The notes under the pieces are model-generated. The model searched no databases and was not told where the DNA came from. It worked only from the letters and a program-made list of their open reading frames with translations. This document shows positions 45,328 to 54,298 of a stretch of DNA of 64,000 nucleotides, one piece after another. Source of the DNA: Cellvibrio sp. pealriver (GTDB lineage Bacteria > Pseudomonadota > Gammaproteobacteria > Pseudomonadales > Cellvibrionaceae); contig NZ_KQ236688.1 in NCBI RefSeq assembly GCF_001183545.1, forward strand, positions 2,385,149 to 2,449,148, in the 5' to 3' direction. How positions within the stretch are numbered: position 1 is the first letter of the stretch; the number at the start of each line of letters is the position of its first letter. The translations under genes were made by a program, and so were the position numbers.

Positions 45328-48300
45328 TTATTGCACAACCCAGCTGTGCGGCTGGTTGTTATTGTTGGCTTCCCCACGCGATGCAGTACTGACGGTGAAG
45401 TAATAGCTGATAGTAGTACCCGGTGCCACATTGGGGATAGTCACCTCAAAGCTATTGCCTTGCACACGCGTCATGTTGTTCCAGCCGGGGGTAAACACCC
45501 ATGCCCAATTCAGGTTTTCCTGGGTAGTGAAGGTAATTTTCACACCGCCATTACTGTATTGGGCTGTGGTGGTATACGCCACATTCGCACCATTGGGCAT
45601 AACCGCGTCGGCCGAGTAACCATTCGCTGTCGCGGATGATGAACTGCTGGAAGATGAGCGCGACGAGCTGGACATGCTGGATGGTGCCGACGAGCTTGGC
45701 TGGCTTGACGAAGAAGACGAGCCAACCCAATAGGTCATGGTTTTCCAACTGTTCTCGCCAGGACCGGGATAGAAAGTTTGGCCAGTGCTGGGCGTAAAGG
45801 TGTAGAAGCGAGCCTCAACAGTATCCCAACCGGCATAACCACTGGCGCGAACCACCTGATAGGTATAAGTCCCATCGCCGTTATTGATTTCACCACCCGG
45901 CAGTGCCTGCACATCATTCACCACATAATCCTGAATGCCGTTACGGCGCGCGAACAAATGCACCTGCTGTTTGCGTTCATTCAAACGGATACTGAATTGC
46001 ATACCGCCGTTTGCGGTTGGCACTACCCGCACCACGCCTATTTGATTGGCGACAGATGAACTGCTGGGTGCACTCGATGATGATGTGCTTGGTACGCTTG
46101 AAGACGTACTGGGCACACTGGATGACGTACTCGGTACCGATGAACTCGACGAGCTGGGCACACTGGATGATGTACCGCAGTTCGCAGTGCTGTGTGTGTA
46201 TTGATATGGCCCGAGGTCATGCCCCACGGTATCGAAGTAAGTGAACCGGAAATTGACTTGGCTGCCGTTGTTCAAGCCTGTCACATCAAAGTAAGACTTG
46301 CCATCCGCTGCTTTGGGCATGCGATACCCACCGGACTGCAGTGGCGAGGTCAACAAAATATCGGCCCACACCGCATTGCGATTCAGCGTGATGCGCACCG
46401 CATTGCAGCTTGTGGTCTCAACACAGTAAGGCATAGTAGGGTCACAGGTTGGTGGTGTTTCTGCAGTCACAAAGCTCACTGTCGCTGCGGGCGACATCAC
46501 ACCATTACTGCGCGCTACCAGACTTACGGTGTAGTTGGTCGCTGCACTCAAGCCTGTCAAAGTACGCTCGGTGGTGCCACCGGTCGATGGAATTGTTTGT
46601 ATCAACACACCTTGTGTACGCAATTCGATGGCGTAATCCGCGTTCAGGTACACCGATGGAATAGCGCTCCAACTGATCTTCGCACTTTGATGGGTGAGGT
46701 TGCTGGCCACCAGATTTTCTACGCGTGGCACCTGGCTAAGATCCAGCTCAGTGGTGAAGCTGCTGAATGCAGCGCGGCCACTCAATCCATCGAACAATGA
46801 GATCACACGCAGGGTGTAATCGGTGTTATGCATCAAACCACTGATGGCGGCAGAGGTTCCGGTGACCACCTGATCAAACACAGTGGCATTACTGCTATCG
46901 CTTACCACCACACGATAACTTGCCCCTGTCCATTCACCTGACAATGCACTCCAACTGGCGGTTGCCGATGTCGTGGTCACCTGCCCCACAGTGAGATTAG
47001 TGACCGCCGGTGCAACCACATCGTCGCCACTCATACTGAACGGGGCGACACTGATACTCACACCATCGCTGAAGGTGACGGTTTTAGGCGTTGCCGTTGG
47101 GTTGTAGGCAACATAAGTGCGCGTGCCGTTTTTATCAAACACGGCATAGTGCGCTGTATTAGCACTGATGTTTTTCACCGGGCGGCCTAACTGACGCAGG
47201 TTGAAAATCCAGTGATAGGTGTGGGTTTTGCTCGCACCCGCTTCACTGCGCACTTCATCGTTGGGGTACATAGGCGCGAGCGATGGATCAAACTCGGTCT
47301 TGTAGTTACCCGCCGCGTTGAATTTTTGTACCGCCGCCTGAGGATTTACCAGAGCTTCGGCTTGCCACATCAAGTCATCCCAGAATTTGGTTTTACGACG
47401 GAAATCGTACTGGGTGTACTCGGCAGGCAAATCACGATGCCATAACTGGGTAGCGAAGAAATTCGTGTCTTCGTCCAAGCGGTTCACAATCAGTTGCAGC
47501 GATGGAATGCTACTGCCATTGGCCAACTTGCGATCCATATGCCCCAAGTGCAGCGATGCACCGGTGATCGGCAGAAAGTTAATACCCGCAATCATGCGCG
47601 GCGCAGCAGAGAACCAGGTGCCGTAGTCCGCTTTGCTATGCCAGACCAAACCGACCGACGCGCGGTCGAAATCTTTCTGCACGAATTGGCTGCCGTTATC
47701 CCAGAACACGTTGCGCGGGAACACCTGGTTATCCACGTCGAACCAATATTGTTGGATAGCCTGGATTTCGCTGGCGTACAGGAAAATCCCCAGGTCGCGG
47801 ATCGCGGTATCGCCTGTCTCTGAACCCCAGAGTGCAACAGCTTGGGCGAAGTTGATACTTTCAGAGGAGGACTCCTGATTGCCGCCGGCATCCATATTCA
47901 AATGGCCGTTGGCCAGCGAATAGCCGTTGTAGATGTCGAAATAGCGCAGGTATTGGAAGCGGGTATCGTTGCGGTCCCAGTTGGCAGAATCTTTAATCAG
48001 CAGGTCAACCATGGGCTTCCACTGCTGTGCCCAGCTGTGGTCATAGCGCGCAACGGCAGCGGCGGCCGAAATCAAATAGCCCGCGTGGAAGTGATGGTCG
48101 TTCAGTTCAGTGTCCGATCCGAAACTGGCGGGATAGCCTGTCAGTGAGTTCCACTGTTCGTTGTAGTAGAAGTATTTTTTCTCGTTGGCAAGACGCAGGT
48201 CGCGATAGCAATTGCTGCGCATCGGCTCTGCCATAGGGTTGCACTGGCTATTGGTGTACGCCAGATCCTGTTGCCAATCATCGGCGCTCAACCAGTCTTC

Positions 48301-50022
48301 CAAATGGGCTTTGATACGCCCCATCAATGTCGCGGCAACATCGGCGCGGTTGGTCTGTTCGGCAATGTGCAACAGCTGCAACATCCAGTTGAGTTCTTTA
48401 CCGTTGTTGTAAGTATCCAACACGTCATTGCGGGTCAGACCATCGGCACCGAATTGGCCATTTTTGTCCTGATCCAACAGCGTCATCAAGCGGGTTAGCT
48501 CGGCACCTTCCAGTTTGTTCGGCAGGTTGGGCAGCAAGCCGGGGTGGTGGATGCGCGTGGTGAAACTATTGCCTTTGATGACCTTCATCTCGCCGCGCGG
48601 GGTTGAATAGGTGTAGGCAAAATCCAAACCGCTGGTATTGATGTACTGGTGGCGATACAACCCCATCATGGTCTGGTTGATGGCGTCAGGGTCGGCGTAC
48701 TGTTCAGTCCCCACCTGATAAGTGCTCACTGTGTAGGTGGATTCCACTTCCGAGGTGGCTTCGTTATAGCTGTAGTCAAAGCGGGTGCCAATGGGCAGTG
48801 CGAACGCATGACGGCGATAGTCAGCGATCAGCGCGTCCAGCTCCTCCACGCCTACACCGTCACCGGGTTCATCCTCGCGAAAGAAATCACCCACCAAACG
48901 CGATACCACCAGCGGTTGGCGAGTGCCGGTAATATGGGTGGGTAGATCGCTAACGGCCGTACCGGCGGCAATCGCAAAACCCTGCTCGGTGTAGCTGATG
49001 GGTGCTTTGAAAATATCGTTAATTTCATTGGGCAGAACGGCCACACTGAAATACTGGTGGCTGGCCGGAATGGTCATGGTGATCTTGCCATTGCTGGCCA
49101 ATTCTTTCAGATCCAGATTCGCCAGGTTGTAGCTGAACTGGGTGCCCGGTGGGGCAAAAATCGCATAGCCCGAACGCACATCACCCAAATACAGGGCGAG
49201 CACACCGTTGGACTCGTGGATGATGCGCATACCGTTGAAGTAGGTGAAGCTCACCGTACCCAAACCGGATTTTTGGAAATGAATATAGGGCGAGCCGTTC
49301 ACCATAGTGACACGGGCGTTGTTGGTGTTCTCGCCGCTACCGGGGTTCTTCAGCAGTACGGTGGCGGCGAAGTCGCTGTAGTTATCCAGCAGGGTTTCGT
49401 CGGCATCCAAACCGTCAAAACGGATATTCAGCTCGGTGCCGCCCAGCGGGTCAAGGCGTGGGTCGATCCGCGCTGGATAGGTATAGGCAGTAAATTTCGG
49501 GTTGCTGGTGGAGGGCAATACCCGCTTGTCCGACGTTGGGTCTTCATAGCGGTAGGGCACCAACAGCGGAATTTGCGCATAGGTCAGGTTGATACCGGTA
49601 TTGGTGAACTTGAGCGTGTAAGGCGAGTTGCTCATCCAATGTGAATAAGGCACGGCATCCACATTGGTTTCAATCACACCGCCGTTTTCATTGCGGATTA
49701 AATTTTTTACCGCATGCGGCCAAATCACCGATGACCAAAACTCATGCGTTGGAGTGGGCTTACCGGAATTCTGGAAACGCGCAGACACCTTGGGGCCGAT
49801 TTCCTGACGCGGCACATAAATACCCCAGGGCTGACCTTCCGGTACCGTTTGGTCATAACCTTCGGCAGTTGAGGGTGCCCAGCGATGGGCGGGTTTTTCA
49901 GTGGTGTAACTACCAGCACCGGCCGCGACCTCGCCCGCTTGCACGGAGAACGACACCGTTAACAAGCCGGGTAAGACTATGCCGGGCAAAACACTACCGA
50001 TCAATCGTCTATAAGATTGCAT
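45328..50022 (-). CDS. Secreted multidomain GH81 endo-beta-1,3-glucanase
   Basis: This 1564-residue extracellular enzyme should cleave beta-1,3-glucans such as laminarin or fungal wall glucan. After a signal peptide (cut after VQA near 29) comes a full GH81 domain (about 45-930); the family motif NQESSSESINFAQ includes Glu717 and Glu721, and LNDHHFHAGYLISAAAA lies about 60 residues earlier. Two FN3 domains follow (about 1003-1090 and 1095-1185), then a small beta domain with CNAVRITLNRNAVW, a poly-Ser linker (about 1285-1322), another beta domain, a second poly-Ser linker (about 1434-1468) and a CBM56-like glucan-binding module (1468-1564). Poly-Ser linkers are a mark of Cellvibrio-type secreted hydrolases. 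It is a single transcription unit. Confidence 0.93.
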   Translation of the reverse strand: MQSYRRLIGSVLPGIVLPGLLTVSFSVQAGEVAAGAGSYTTEKPAHRWAPSTAEGYDQTVPEGQPWGIYVPRQEIGPKVSARFQNSGKPTPTHEFWSSVIWPHAVKNLIRNENGGVIETNVDAVPYSHWMSNSPYTLKFTNTGINLTYAQIPLLVPYRYEDPTSDKRVLPSTSNPKFTAYTYPARIDPRLDPLGGTELNIRFDGLDADETLLDNYSDFAATVLLKNPGSGENTNNARVTMVNGSPYIHFQKSGLGTVSFTYFNGMRIIHESNGVLALYLGDVRSGYAIFAPPGTQFSYNLANLDLKELASNGKITMTIPASHQYFSVAVLPNEINDIFKAPISYTEQGFAIAAGTAVSDLPTHITGTRQPLVVSRLVGDFFREDEPGDGVGVEELDALIADYRRHAFALPIGTRFDYSYNEATSEVESTYTVSTYQVGTEQYADPDAINQTMMGLYRHQYINTSGLDFAYTYSTPRGEMKVIKGNSFTTRIHHPGLLPNLPNKLEGAELTRLMTLLDQDKNGQFGADGLTRNDVLDTYNNGKELNWMLQLLHIAEQTNRADVAATLMGRIKAHLEDWLSADDWQQDLAYTNSQCNPMAEPMRSNCYRDLRLANEKKYFYYNEQWNSLTGYPASFGSDTELNDHHFHAGYLISAAAAVARYDHSWAQQWKPMVDLLIKDSANWDRNDTRFQYLRYFDIYNGYSLANGHLNMDAGGNQESSSESINFAQAVALWGSETGDTAIRDLGIFLYASEIQAIQQYWFDVDNQVFPRNVFWDNGSQFVQKDFDRASVGLVWHSKADYGTWFSAAPRMIAGINFLPITGASLHLGHMDRKLANGSSIPSLQLIVNRLDEDTNFFATQLWHRDLPAEYTQYDFRRKTKFWDDLMWQAEALVNPQAAVQKFNAAGNYKTEFDPSLAPMYPNDEVRSEAGASKTHTYHWIFNLRQLGRPVKNISANTAHYAVFDKNGTRTYVAYNPTATPKTVTFSDGVSISVAPFSMSGDDVVAPAVTNLTVGQVTTTSATASWSALSGEWTGASYRVVVSDSSNATVFDQVVTGTSAAISGLMHNTDYTLRVISLFDGLSGRAAFSSFTTELDLSQVPRVENLVASNLTHQSAKISWSAIPSVYLNADYAIELRTQGVLIQTIPSTGGTTERTLTGLSAATNYTVSLVARSNGVMSPAATVSFVTAETPPTCDPTMPYCVETTSCNAVRITLNRNAVWADILLTSPLQSGGYRMPKAADGKSYFDVTGLNNGSQVNFRFTYFDTVGHDLGPYQYTHSTANCGTSSSVPSSSSSSVPSTSSSVPSTSSSVPSTSSSSAPSSSSVANQIGVVRVVPTANGGMQFSIRLNERKQQVHLFARRNGIQDYVVNDVQALPGGEINNGDGTYTYQVVRASGYAGWDTVEARFYTFTPSTGQTFYPGPGENSWKTMTYWVGSSSSSSQPSSSAPSSMSSSSRSSSSSSSSATANGYSADAVMPNGANVAYTTTAQYSNGGVKITFTTQENLNWAWVFTPGWNNMTRVQGNSFEVTIPNVAPGTTISYYFTVSTASRGEANNNNQPHSWVVQ
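46062..46172 (-). repeat. Tandem codon repeats encoding the first poly-Ser linker
   Basis: Degenerate repeats of about 21-27 bases, encoding S-S-V-P-S-T units, lie in frame inside the GH81 gene. They code for a flexible interdomain linker and are likely to vary in copy number. Confidence 0.7.
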
Positions 50023-50387
50023 CTTGTTTACCTCGTTATTGATTATTGTGAGTGCCGCAAATGCGGTTACTTCATCTAATCAAAGTGCAAGGCAAGTGTC
50101 GTCCCAGCGGTGGAATAGAGCCTGTTGAGACCTCGGGCAAGAGTCTCATCGGAAACGGATACACTCCCTGTGACGCGTGCCATTTTTCCTAATGGCAAAC
50201 CATGAAAAAAGCCAGCAATCGCCCGAGACTTAGCGAAAGCTGGCTGAAGCTGAAGTAGCAGATATTTTTTCAAAAGTGGGCGTTCTATTAGTGACTGGAA
50301 ATAGCGATTAGAAACACCTACCCGTTATGAAACCTGTATTTTCTTGCGCACACAATTTTATTGAGCGATGCAAATCTATAAAAAAAT
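50023..50387 (-). promoter_or_regulatory. Long leader region upstream of GH81 with alternative pairings
   Basis: These 365 bases between urtE and the GH81 gene hold no credible gene. GAGAC/GTCTC (50127-50131 with 50143-50147) forms a hairpin whose loop CTCGGGC (50132-50138) can also pair with GCCCGAG at 50221-50227, while AGTCTC (50142-50147) can pair with GAGACT (50225-50230). A GCCATT/AATGGC hairpin lies between. The layout suggests a structured 5' leader of the GH81 mRNA. No known riboswitch class is recognised. Confidence 0.4.
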
Positions 50388-51077
50388 TTAAACGGATAAA
50401 TAAGACGCAACCTTGGCCTCATCGACAGTCGCGCGCAATTCCTCGTGCACGATTTGCCCTTTTTCAATTACCAGAATGCGGTCGGCGATATCCAGCGCAA
50501 AACTGAGCACTTGCTCGGACACCACAATCGACAAACCGCGTTGGTCACGGATGGTTTTCAGGGTGCGCCCCATTTCGCGGATGATCGAGGGTTGGATACC
50601 TTCCGTCGGCTCATCCAGAAATAACATTTTGGGATCACTTGCCAGCGCGCGGGCGATAGCGAGCTGTTGCTGTTGCCCGCCCGATAAATTCCCGCCACGA
50701 CGGTTGCGCATTTCCAACAGCACCGGAAACATGTCGTAAAGTTCTTTGGGCACACTGCGCCTTTTGGTCGTGGTCAAACCGGTTTCGATATTTTCTTTCA
50801 CCGTCATACTGGAAAAGATCATCCGCCCTTGCGGCACAAAACCGAAACCATTCGCGACACGCTGATGGCTTTTTAATTGGCTGACTTCTTTTCCCTCCAG
50901 TTTCACGCTGCCGCCCGAACTCGGGATAACGCCCATCAGCGATTTCATCAGCGTGGTTTTGCCCATGCCGTTACGCCCCATGACCGCGACGATTTCGCGC
51001 GGTTTCACTTCAAAGTTGAGCCCGTGCAGCACTTCACTCTGGCCGTAACTTACACGGTAGTCGGATACAGATAACAT
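50388..51077 (-). CDS. urtE: Urea/short-amide ABC transporter ATPase UrtE
   Basis: UrtE is the LivF-type ATPase of the urea/amide importer. The 229-residue protein has Walker A GRNGMGKTTLM, Q-loop FVPQGRMIFSS, signature LSGGQQQQLAIARAL and Walker B LFLDEPTEGIQPSI. The family start MLSVSDYRVSYGQSEVLHG begins at 51077, where GGAG lies nine bases upstream; the frame open to 51113 is not needed. It is the last gene of the urtABCDE operon. Confidence 0.93.
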   Translation of the reverse strand: MLSVSDYRVSYGQSEVLHGLNFEVKPREIVAVMGRNGMGKTTLMKSLMGVIPSSGGSVKLEGKEVSQLKSHQRVANGFGFVPQGRMIFSSMTVKENIETGLTTTKRRSVPKELYDMFPVLLEMRNRRGGNLSGGQQQQLAIARALASDPKMLFLDEPTEGIQPSIIREMGRTLKTIRDQRGLSIVVSEQVLSFALDIADRILVIEKGQIVHEELRATVDEAKVASYLSV

Positions 51078-51163
51078 AATGAATTTCTCCGCAGGCTTAT
51101 GGGTAATAGGCATCAGTCATCTATCTGGATGAATGCCCTTTTTTACTTAATGACCTCTTTTAC

Positions 51164-51910
51164 TTAATGACCTAAATAGACTTCAATGACTTTCGGATCA
51201 TTTTTGACTTTATCGACCGAACCCTCCGCGAGAATTTTTCCCTGATGCAACACCGTTACCTTGTCAGCAATCTGCGCGACAAATTGCATATCGTGTTCGA
51301 TCACAATCACCGAGCGGTCTTTGATAATGCTGCGAAGCAATTCCGCCGTTTGCTGGCGCTCGCCCACTGACATACCCGCCACAGGTTCATCCAACATGAG
51401 CAAGTCCGGGTCTTGCATCAGCAACATGCCAATTTCCAACCACTGCTTTTGCCCGTGGCTAAGTAATTCTGCTTGCCGGTCAAGTTGGTCGCCCAAAAAA
51501 ATCATATTGGCCACTTCATTCACTTTGCTGATCACTTCTGCATCGCGTTTAAATGCCAAGGCACCAAACACAGAGCGTCCGCGCGGGAATGAAATTTCCA
51601 AATTTTCAAATACCGTGAGGTCGCCATAAATAGACGGGTTTTGGAATTTTCGCCCTACCCCCGCTTTTACAATTTCGTGCTCACGTAATTTGGTAAGTTC
51701 TTTGTTGCGAAATTTAATTGAACCTTCGGTGGCTTTAGTGCGGCCGCAAATTAAATCCAATACCGTAGTTTTACCCGCACCGTTAGGCCCGATGATTACG
51801 CGGATTTCATTTTCATCCACATAAAAACTCAAATCATTGACGGCTTTAAAACCATCGAAGGATACCGTGAGATTTTCCACGGCCAACACAAAGTCGGTAT
51901 TGCTACTCAT
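51164..51910 (-). CDS. urtD: Urea/short-amide ABC transporter ATPase UrtD
   Basis: UrtD is the LivG-type ATPase partner of UrtE. The 248-residue protein has Walker [12 protein letters not shown], signature-like LSHGQKQWLEIGMLL (SHGQ replaces SGGQ, normal for UrtD), Walker B LLMLDEPVAGM and the switch region VIEHDMQFVAQIADKV. Its start overlaps the end of urtC by eight bases. A 16-base direct duplication (51141-51156 and 51158-51173) spans its stop codon. Confidence 0.93.
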   Translation of the reverse strand: MSSNTDFVLAVENLTVSFDGFKAVNDLSFYVDENEIRVIIGPNGAGKTTVLDLICGRTKATEGSIKFRNKELTKLREHEIVKAGVGRKFQNPSIYGDLTVFENLEISFPRGRSVFGALAFKRDAEVISKVNEVANMIFLGDQLDRQAELLSHGQKQWLEIGMLLMQDPDLLMLDEPVAGMSVGERQQTAELLRSIIKDRSVIVIEHDMQFVAQIADKVTVLHQGKILAEGSVDKVKNDPKVIEVYLGH

Positions 51911-53147
51911 GGATGGCTCCTTGCGGCATTGCCGTGCTCTGAATTTTTGATTCGGTTTTTGATTCAGCTTTCAATTCAGTGGTAGCCACAACCGGTTTGC
52001 TAGCAATAACGCTTGATGATGGTGGCGATGCAGAGGGAGGTATTTTCTTTGCCGTAAATTTTTCCAACAGTGCATCCACTTTCGGTGCAGCGTAGGTGTT
52101 ATACAAACCCGCCAAACCATTGGGGAATGCCATCACCACCGCGATAAATAATCCGCCCATCGCAAACAACCACAACTCCGGAAAACTTTCAGAGAAAGAG
52201 GTTTTGGCAAAGTTCACAATCAATGCGCCGTAGACCGCACCGATAATCGACAAGCGGCCACCCACTGCGCAGAAAATTACCATTTCAATGGACGGCACAA
52301 TGCCCACCAGTGTTGGCGACATAAAACCCACTTGCAAGGTAAACATGGCACCGCCAATCGCCGCGAATACACCGCCAATACAGAACACAAAGATTTTAAA
52401 GTTGGCAACGTCGTAACCTGAAAAGCGCACACGGTCTTCTTTATCGCGCATAGCCACTAACAAACGGCCGAGTTTACTTTTGCGGATAAATTGCGCAGCA
52501 GCAAGGCAGCAGAACAACAGGAACACACAGACAAAATAGAAAACATATTTGGCGCTGTCGGTGCGGATATCGTAACCGTGAAGGGTGCGCAAGTCAGTCA
52601 TGCCGTTGACACCGCCGGTATAACCTTGTTGGCCAATAATTAAAATCGTGAGGATCGCGGCAAGTGCCTGGGTGATAATCGCAAAGTAAACACCGCCCAC
52701 ACGCCGCTTGAACATGGCAACACCAATGATGTAACCAAAAATACAGGGCAGCAAAATAATTGCCGCAAGTGTAAAACCAAAACTATGGAAGGGCTCCCAA
52801 AAAAGTGGCAACTCGGTGAGCTGGTTCCAATCCATAAAATCGGGAATACCGGGTGTGGATTGTATTTTGGTGCTTTCAGGATCGGAGGCTTCCAATTTTA
52901 AAAACATCGCCATGGCATAACCGCCCAATCCAAAAAATACGCCCTGCCCCAAACTTAAAATACCACCATAGCCCCAGCACAACACCAAACCCACCGCGAC
53001 AAATGCGTAGGTTAAATATTTGCCAACAAGATTAAGCCGGAAAATATCGAGCGTAAGCGGAAGAATCACTACCAAAATAAGCGCAAGGACTACAAATCCG
53101 AGCATGTCTTTTTTGGGAAACATTGAAGCCAGACTTGAATACGACAT
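51903..53147 (-). CDS. urtC: Urea/short-amide ABC transporter permease UrtC
   Basis: UrtC is the LivM-type permease. The 414-residue protein has about nine membrane helices with GGILSLGQGVFFGLGGYAMA, a typical loop HSFGFTLAAIILLPCIFGYI and GYTGGVNGMTDLRTLHGYDI. The last 45 residues after the final helix are a Pro/Ser/Ala/Lys/Glu-rich cytoplasmic tail (PPSASPPSSSVIASKPVV and on) not usual for the family. It overlaps urtD and follows urtB after 15 bases. Confidence 0.92.
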   Translation of the reverse strand: MSYSSLASMFPKKDMLGFVVLALILVVILPLTLDIFRLNLVGKYLTYAFVAVGLVLCWGYGGILSLGQGVFFGLGGYAMAMFLKLEASDPESTKIQSTPGIPDFMDWNQLTELPLFWEPFHSFGFTLAAIILLPCIFGYIIGVAMFKRRVGGVYFAIITQALAAILTILIIGQQGYTGGVNGMTDLRTLHGYDIRTDSAKYVFYFVCVFLLFCCLAAAQFIRKSKLGRLLVAMRDKEDRVRFSGYDVANFKIFVFCIGGVFAAIGGAMFTLQVGFMSPTLVGIVPSIEMVIFCAVGGRLSIIGAVYGALIVNFAKTSFSESFPELWLFAMGGLFIAVVMAFPNGLAGLYNTYAAPKVDALLEKFTAKKIPPSASPPSSSVIASKPVVATTELKAESKTESKIQSTAMPQGAIHE

Positions 53148-53162
53148 GATTACCAGCTCCTC

Positions 53163-54089
53163 TTAACGACGCACTTTCAAGGTAAACAAACCTTGTGGGC
53201 GCAACATCAGGATCAACACCACAAACAGCAAGGTGAGTACTTTGGACATAGAACCGCTCATGAAAAATTCCATGGTGGATTGTGCTTGTGAAATACTGAA
53301 TGCCGATGCAATGGTGCCAAGCAAACTGGATGCACCACCAAACACAACAACGAGGAAAGTATCCACAATATACAACTGGCCCGACGTTGGTCCGGTTGAA
53401 CCAATCATGGTAAATGCACTGCCCGCTACACCGGCAATACCGCAACCCAATGCGAAAGTAATGCGGTCTACTTTTCCGGTATTAATTCCAACCGCACCGG
53501 CCATCGCACGGTTTTGCACCACAGCGCGCACTTGTGTTCCCCAGCGCGAGCGGTACATTAAAATGGCCACCGCGAGTGAAATGCCTAACGCAAGGCACAT
53601 CACAAATAATCCATTAATGGGCAGCTCAATCGAATCAGTTAATTGGTATGAGCCCATCAACCAATCCGGCAAGGTCACACCTACTTCACGTGCGCCAAAT
53701 ACAGTGCGATAAAGTTGTTGCAGAATTAAACTCAAGCCCCAGGTGGCCAGCAGTGTATCGAGCGGGCGATTGTATAAATGCCGGATCATGCCCCACTCCA
53801 CCAATGCACCCAGCGCAGCGGCGGCAATAAAAGCGAGAATCATCGCGAGAATAAAATAAAGGCTGAAAAAATCCGGAAAATAGGTGGAGAAAACATTGGA
53901 GGTTAAATAGGTAACGTAAGCACCGAGAATCATAAATTCGCCGTGTGCCATATTGATGACGCCCATCTGGCCAAAAATAATCGCAAGCCCTAAGGCCATA
54001 AGCACAAACACGGAAAACAAAATCAATCCCGCTACGCCTTGCATCGCAAAGATCGATAATAATTCCGAGCTACTGTATTCAGCGAACAT
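53163..54089 (-). CDS. urtB: Urea/short-amide ABC transporter permease UrtB
   Basis: UrtB is the LivH-type permease paired with UrtC. The 308-residue protein has about eight membrane helices with LGLAIIFGQMGVINMAHGEF (the conserved LivH turn) and LLATWGLSLILQQLYRTVFG, GAREVGVTLPDWL. It lacks the long N-terminal extension found on some UrtB proteins. Its start follows the repeat-rich gap after urtA. Confidence 0.93.
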   Translation of the reverse strand: MFAEYSSSELLSIFAMQGVAGLILFSVFVLMALGLAIIFGQMGVINMAHGEFMILGAYVTYLTSNVFSTYFPDFFSLYFILAMILAFIAAAALGALVEWGMIRHLYNRPLDTLLATWGLSLILQQLYRTVFGAREVGVTLPDWLMGSYQLTDSIELPINGLFVMCLALGISLAVAILMYRSRWGTQVRAVVQNRAMAGAVGINTGKVDRITFALGCGIAGVAGSAFTMIGSTGPTSGQLYIVDTFLVVVFGGASSLLGTIASAFSISQAQSTMEFFMSGSMSKVLTLLFVVLILMLRPQGLFTLKVRR

Positions 54090-54181
54090 AGCCGCACCTC
54101 ATCTCGTTTGCCAATCAATATTTCAAGCGTTTACTTGTTGTCATTCACAAACAGACATACACAACCGCTCTAATCAGGGAG

Positions 54182-54294
54182 TCGTCATCCTCGCGCAGCG
54201 GGGATCCATAAAAAATGTGAAGAGCTGGATTCCCGCAAGCGGGAATGACGACGGAGTATTTAACTTGACATCGTCATTCTCGCGCAGCGGGGAT
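54182..54294. repeat. Three-copy dispersed repeat in the urtA-urtB gap
   Basis: Two direct copies of a 24-base unit (54182-54205 and 54271-54294, one difference) flank an inverted relative (54228-54252). The unit contains GTCATTCTCGCGCAGCGGGG and is related to the CGTCATTCCCGC repeats found widely in gammaproteobacteria. It separates urtA from urtBCDE and may stabilise or attenuate the mRNA. Confidence 0.75.
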
Positions 54295-54298
54295 TAAC

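Noticed and set aside
46062..46172. Regularly spaced repeats that might suggest a CRISPR array
   Set aside because: The repeats are in frame, lie within the GH81 gene and encode poly-Ser linker units; there are no unique spacers.
46192..46800. Plus-strand open frame of 202 codons
   Set aside because: It is antisense to the FN3 and beta-domain region of GH81, with no domain or ribosome site.
50121..50160. Hammerhead-ribozyme-like core on the plus strand
   Set aside because: The segment reads CTGTTGAGAC and later CGGAAAC; the required CTGATGA and CGAAA core bases are not met and no closing stems fit.
50076..50273. Minus-strand 65-codon frame upstream of GH81
   Set aside because: It starts at TTG without a ribosome site, has no family resemblance and overlaps the paired segments of the leader.
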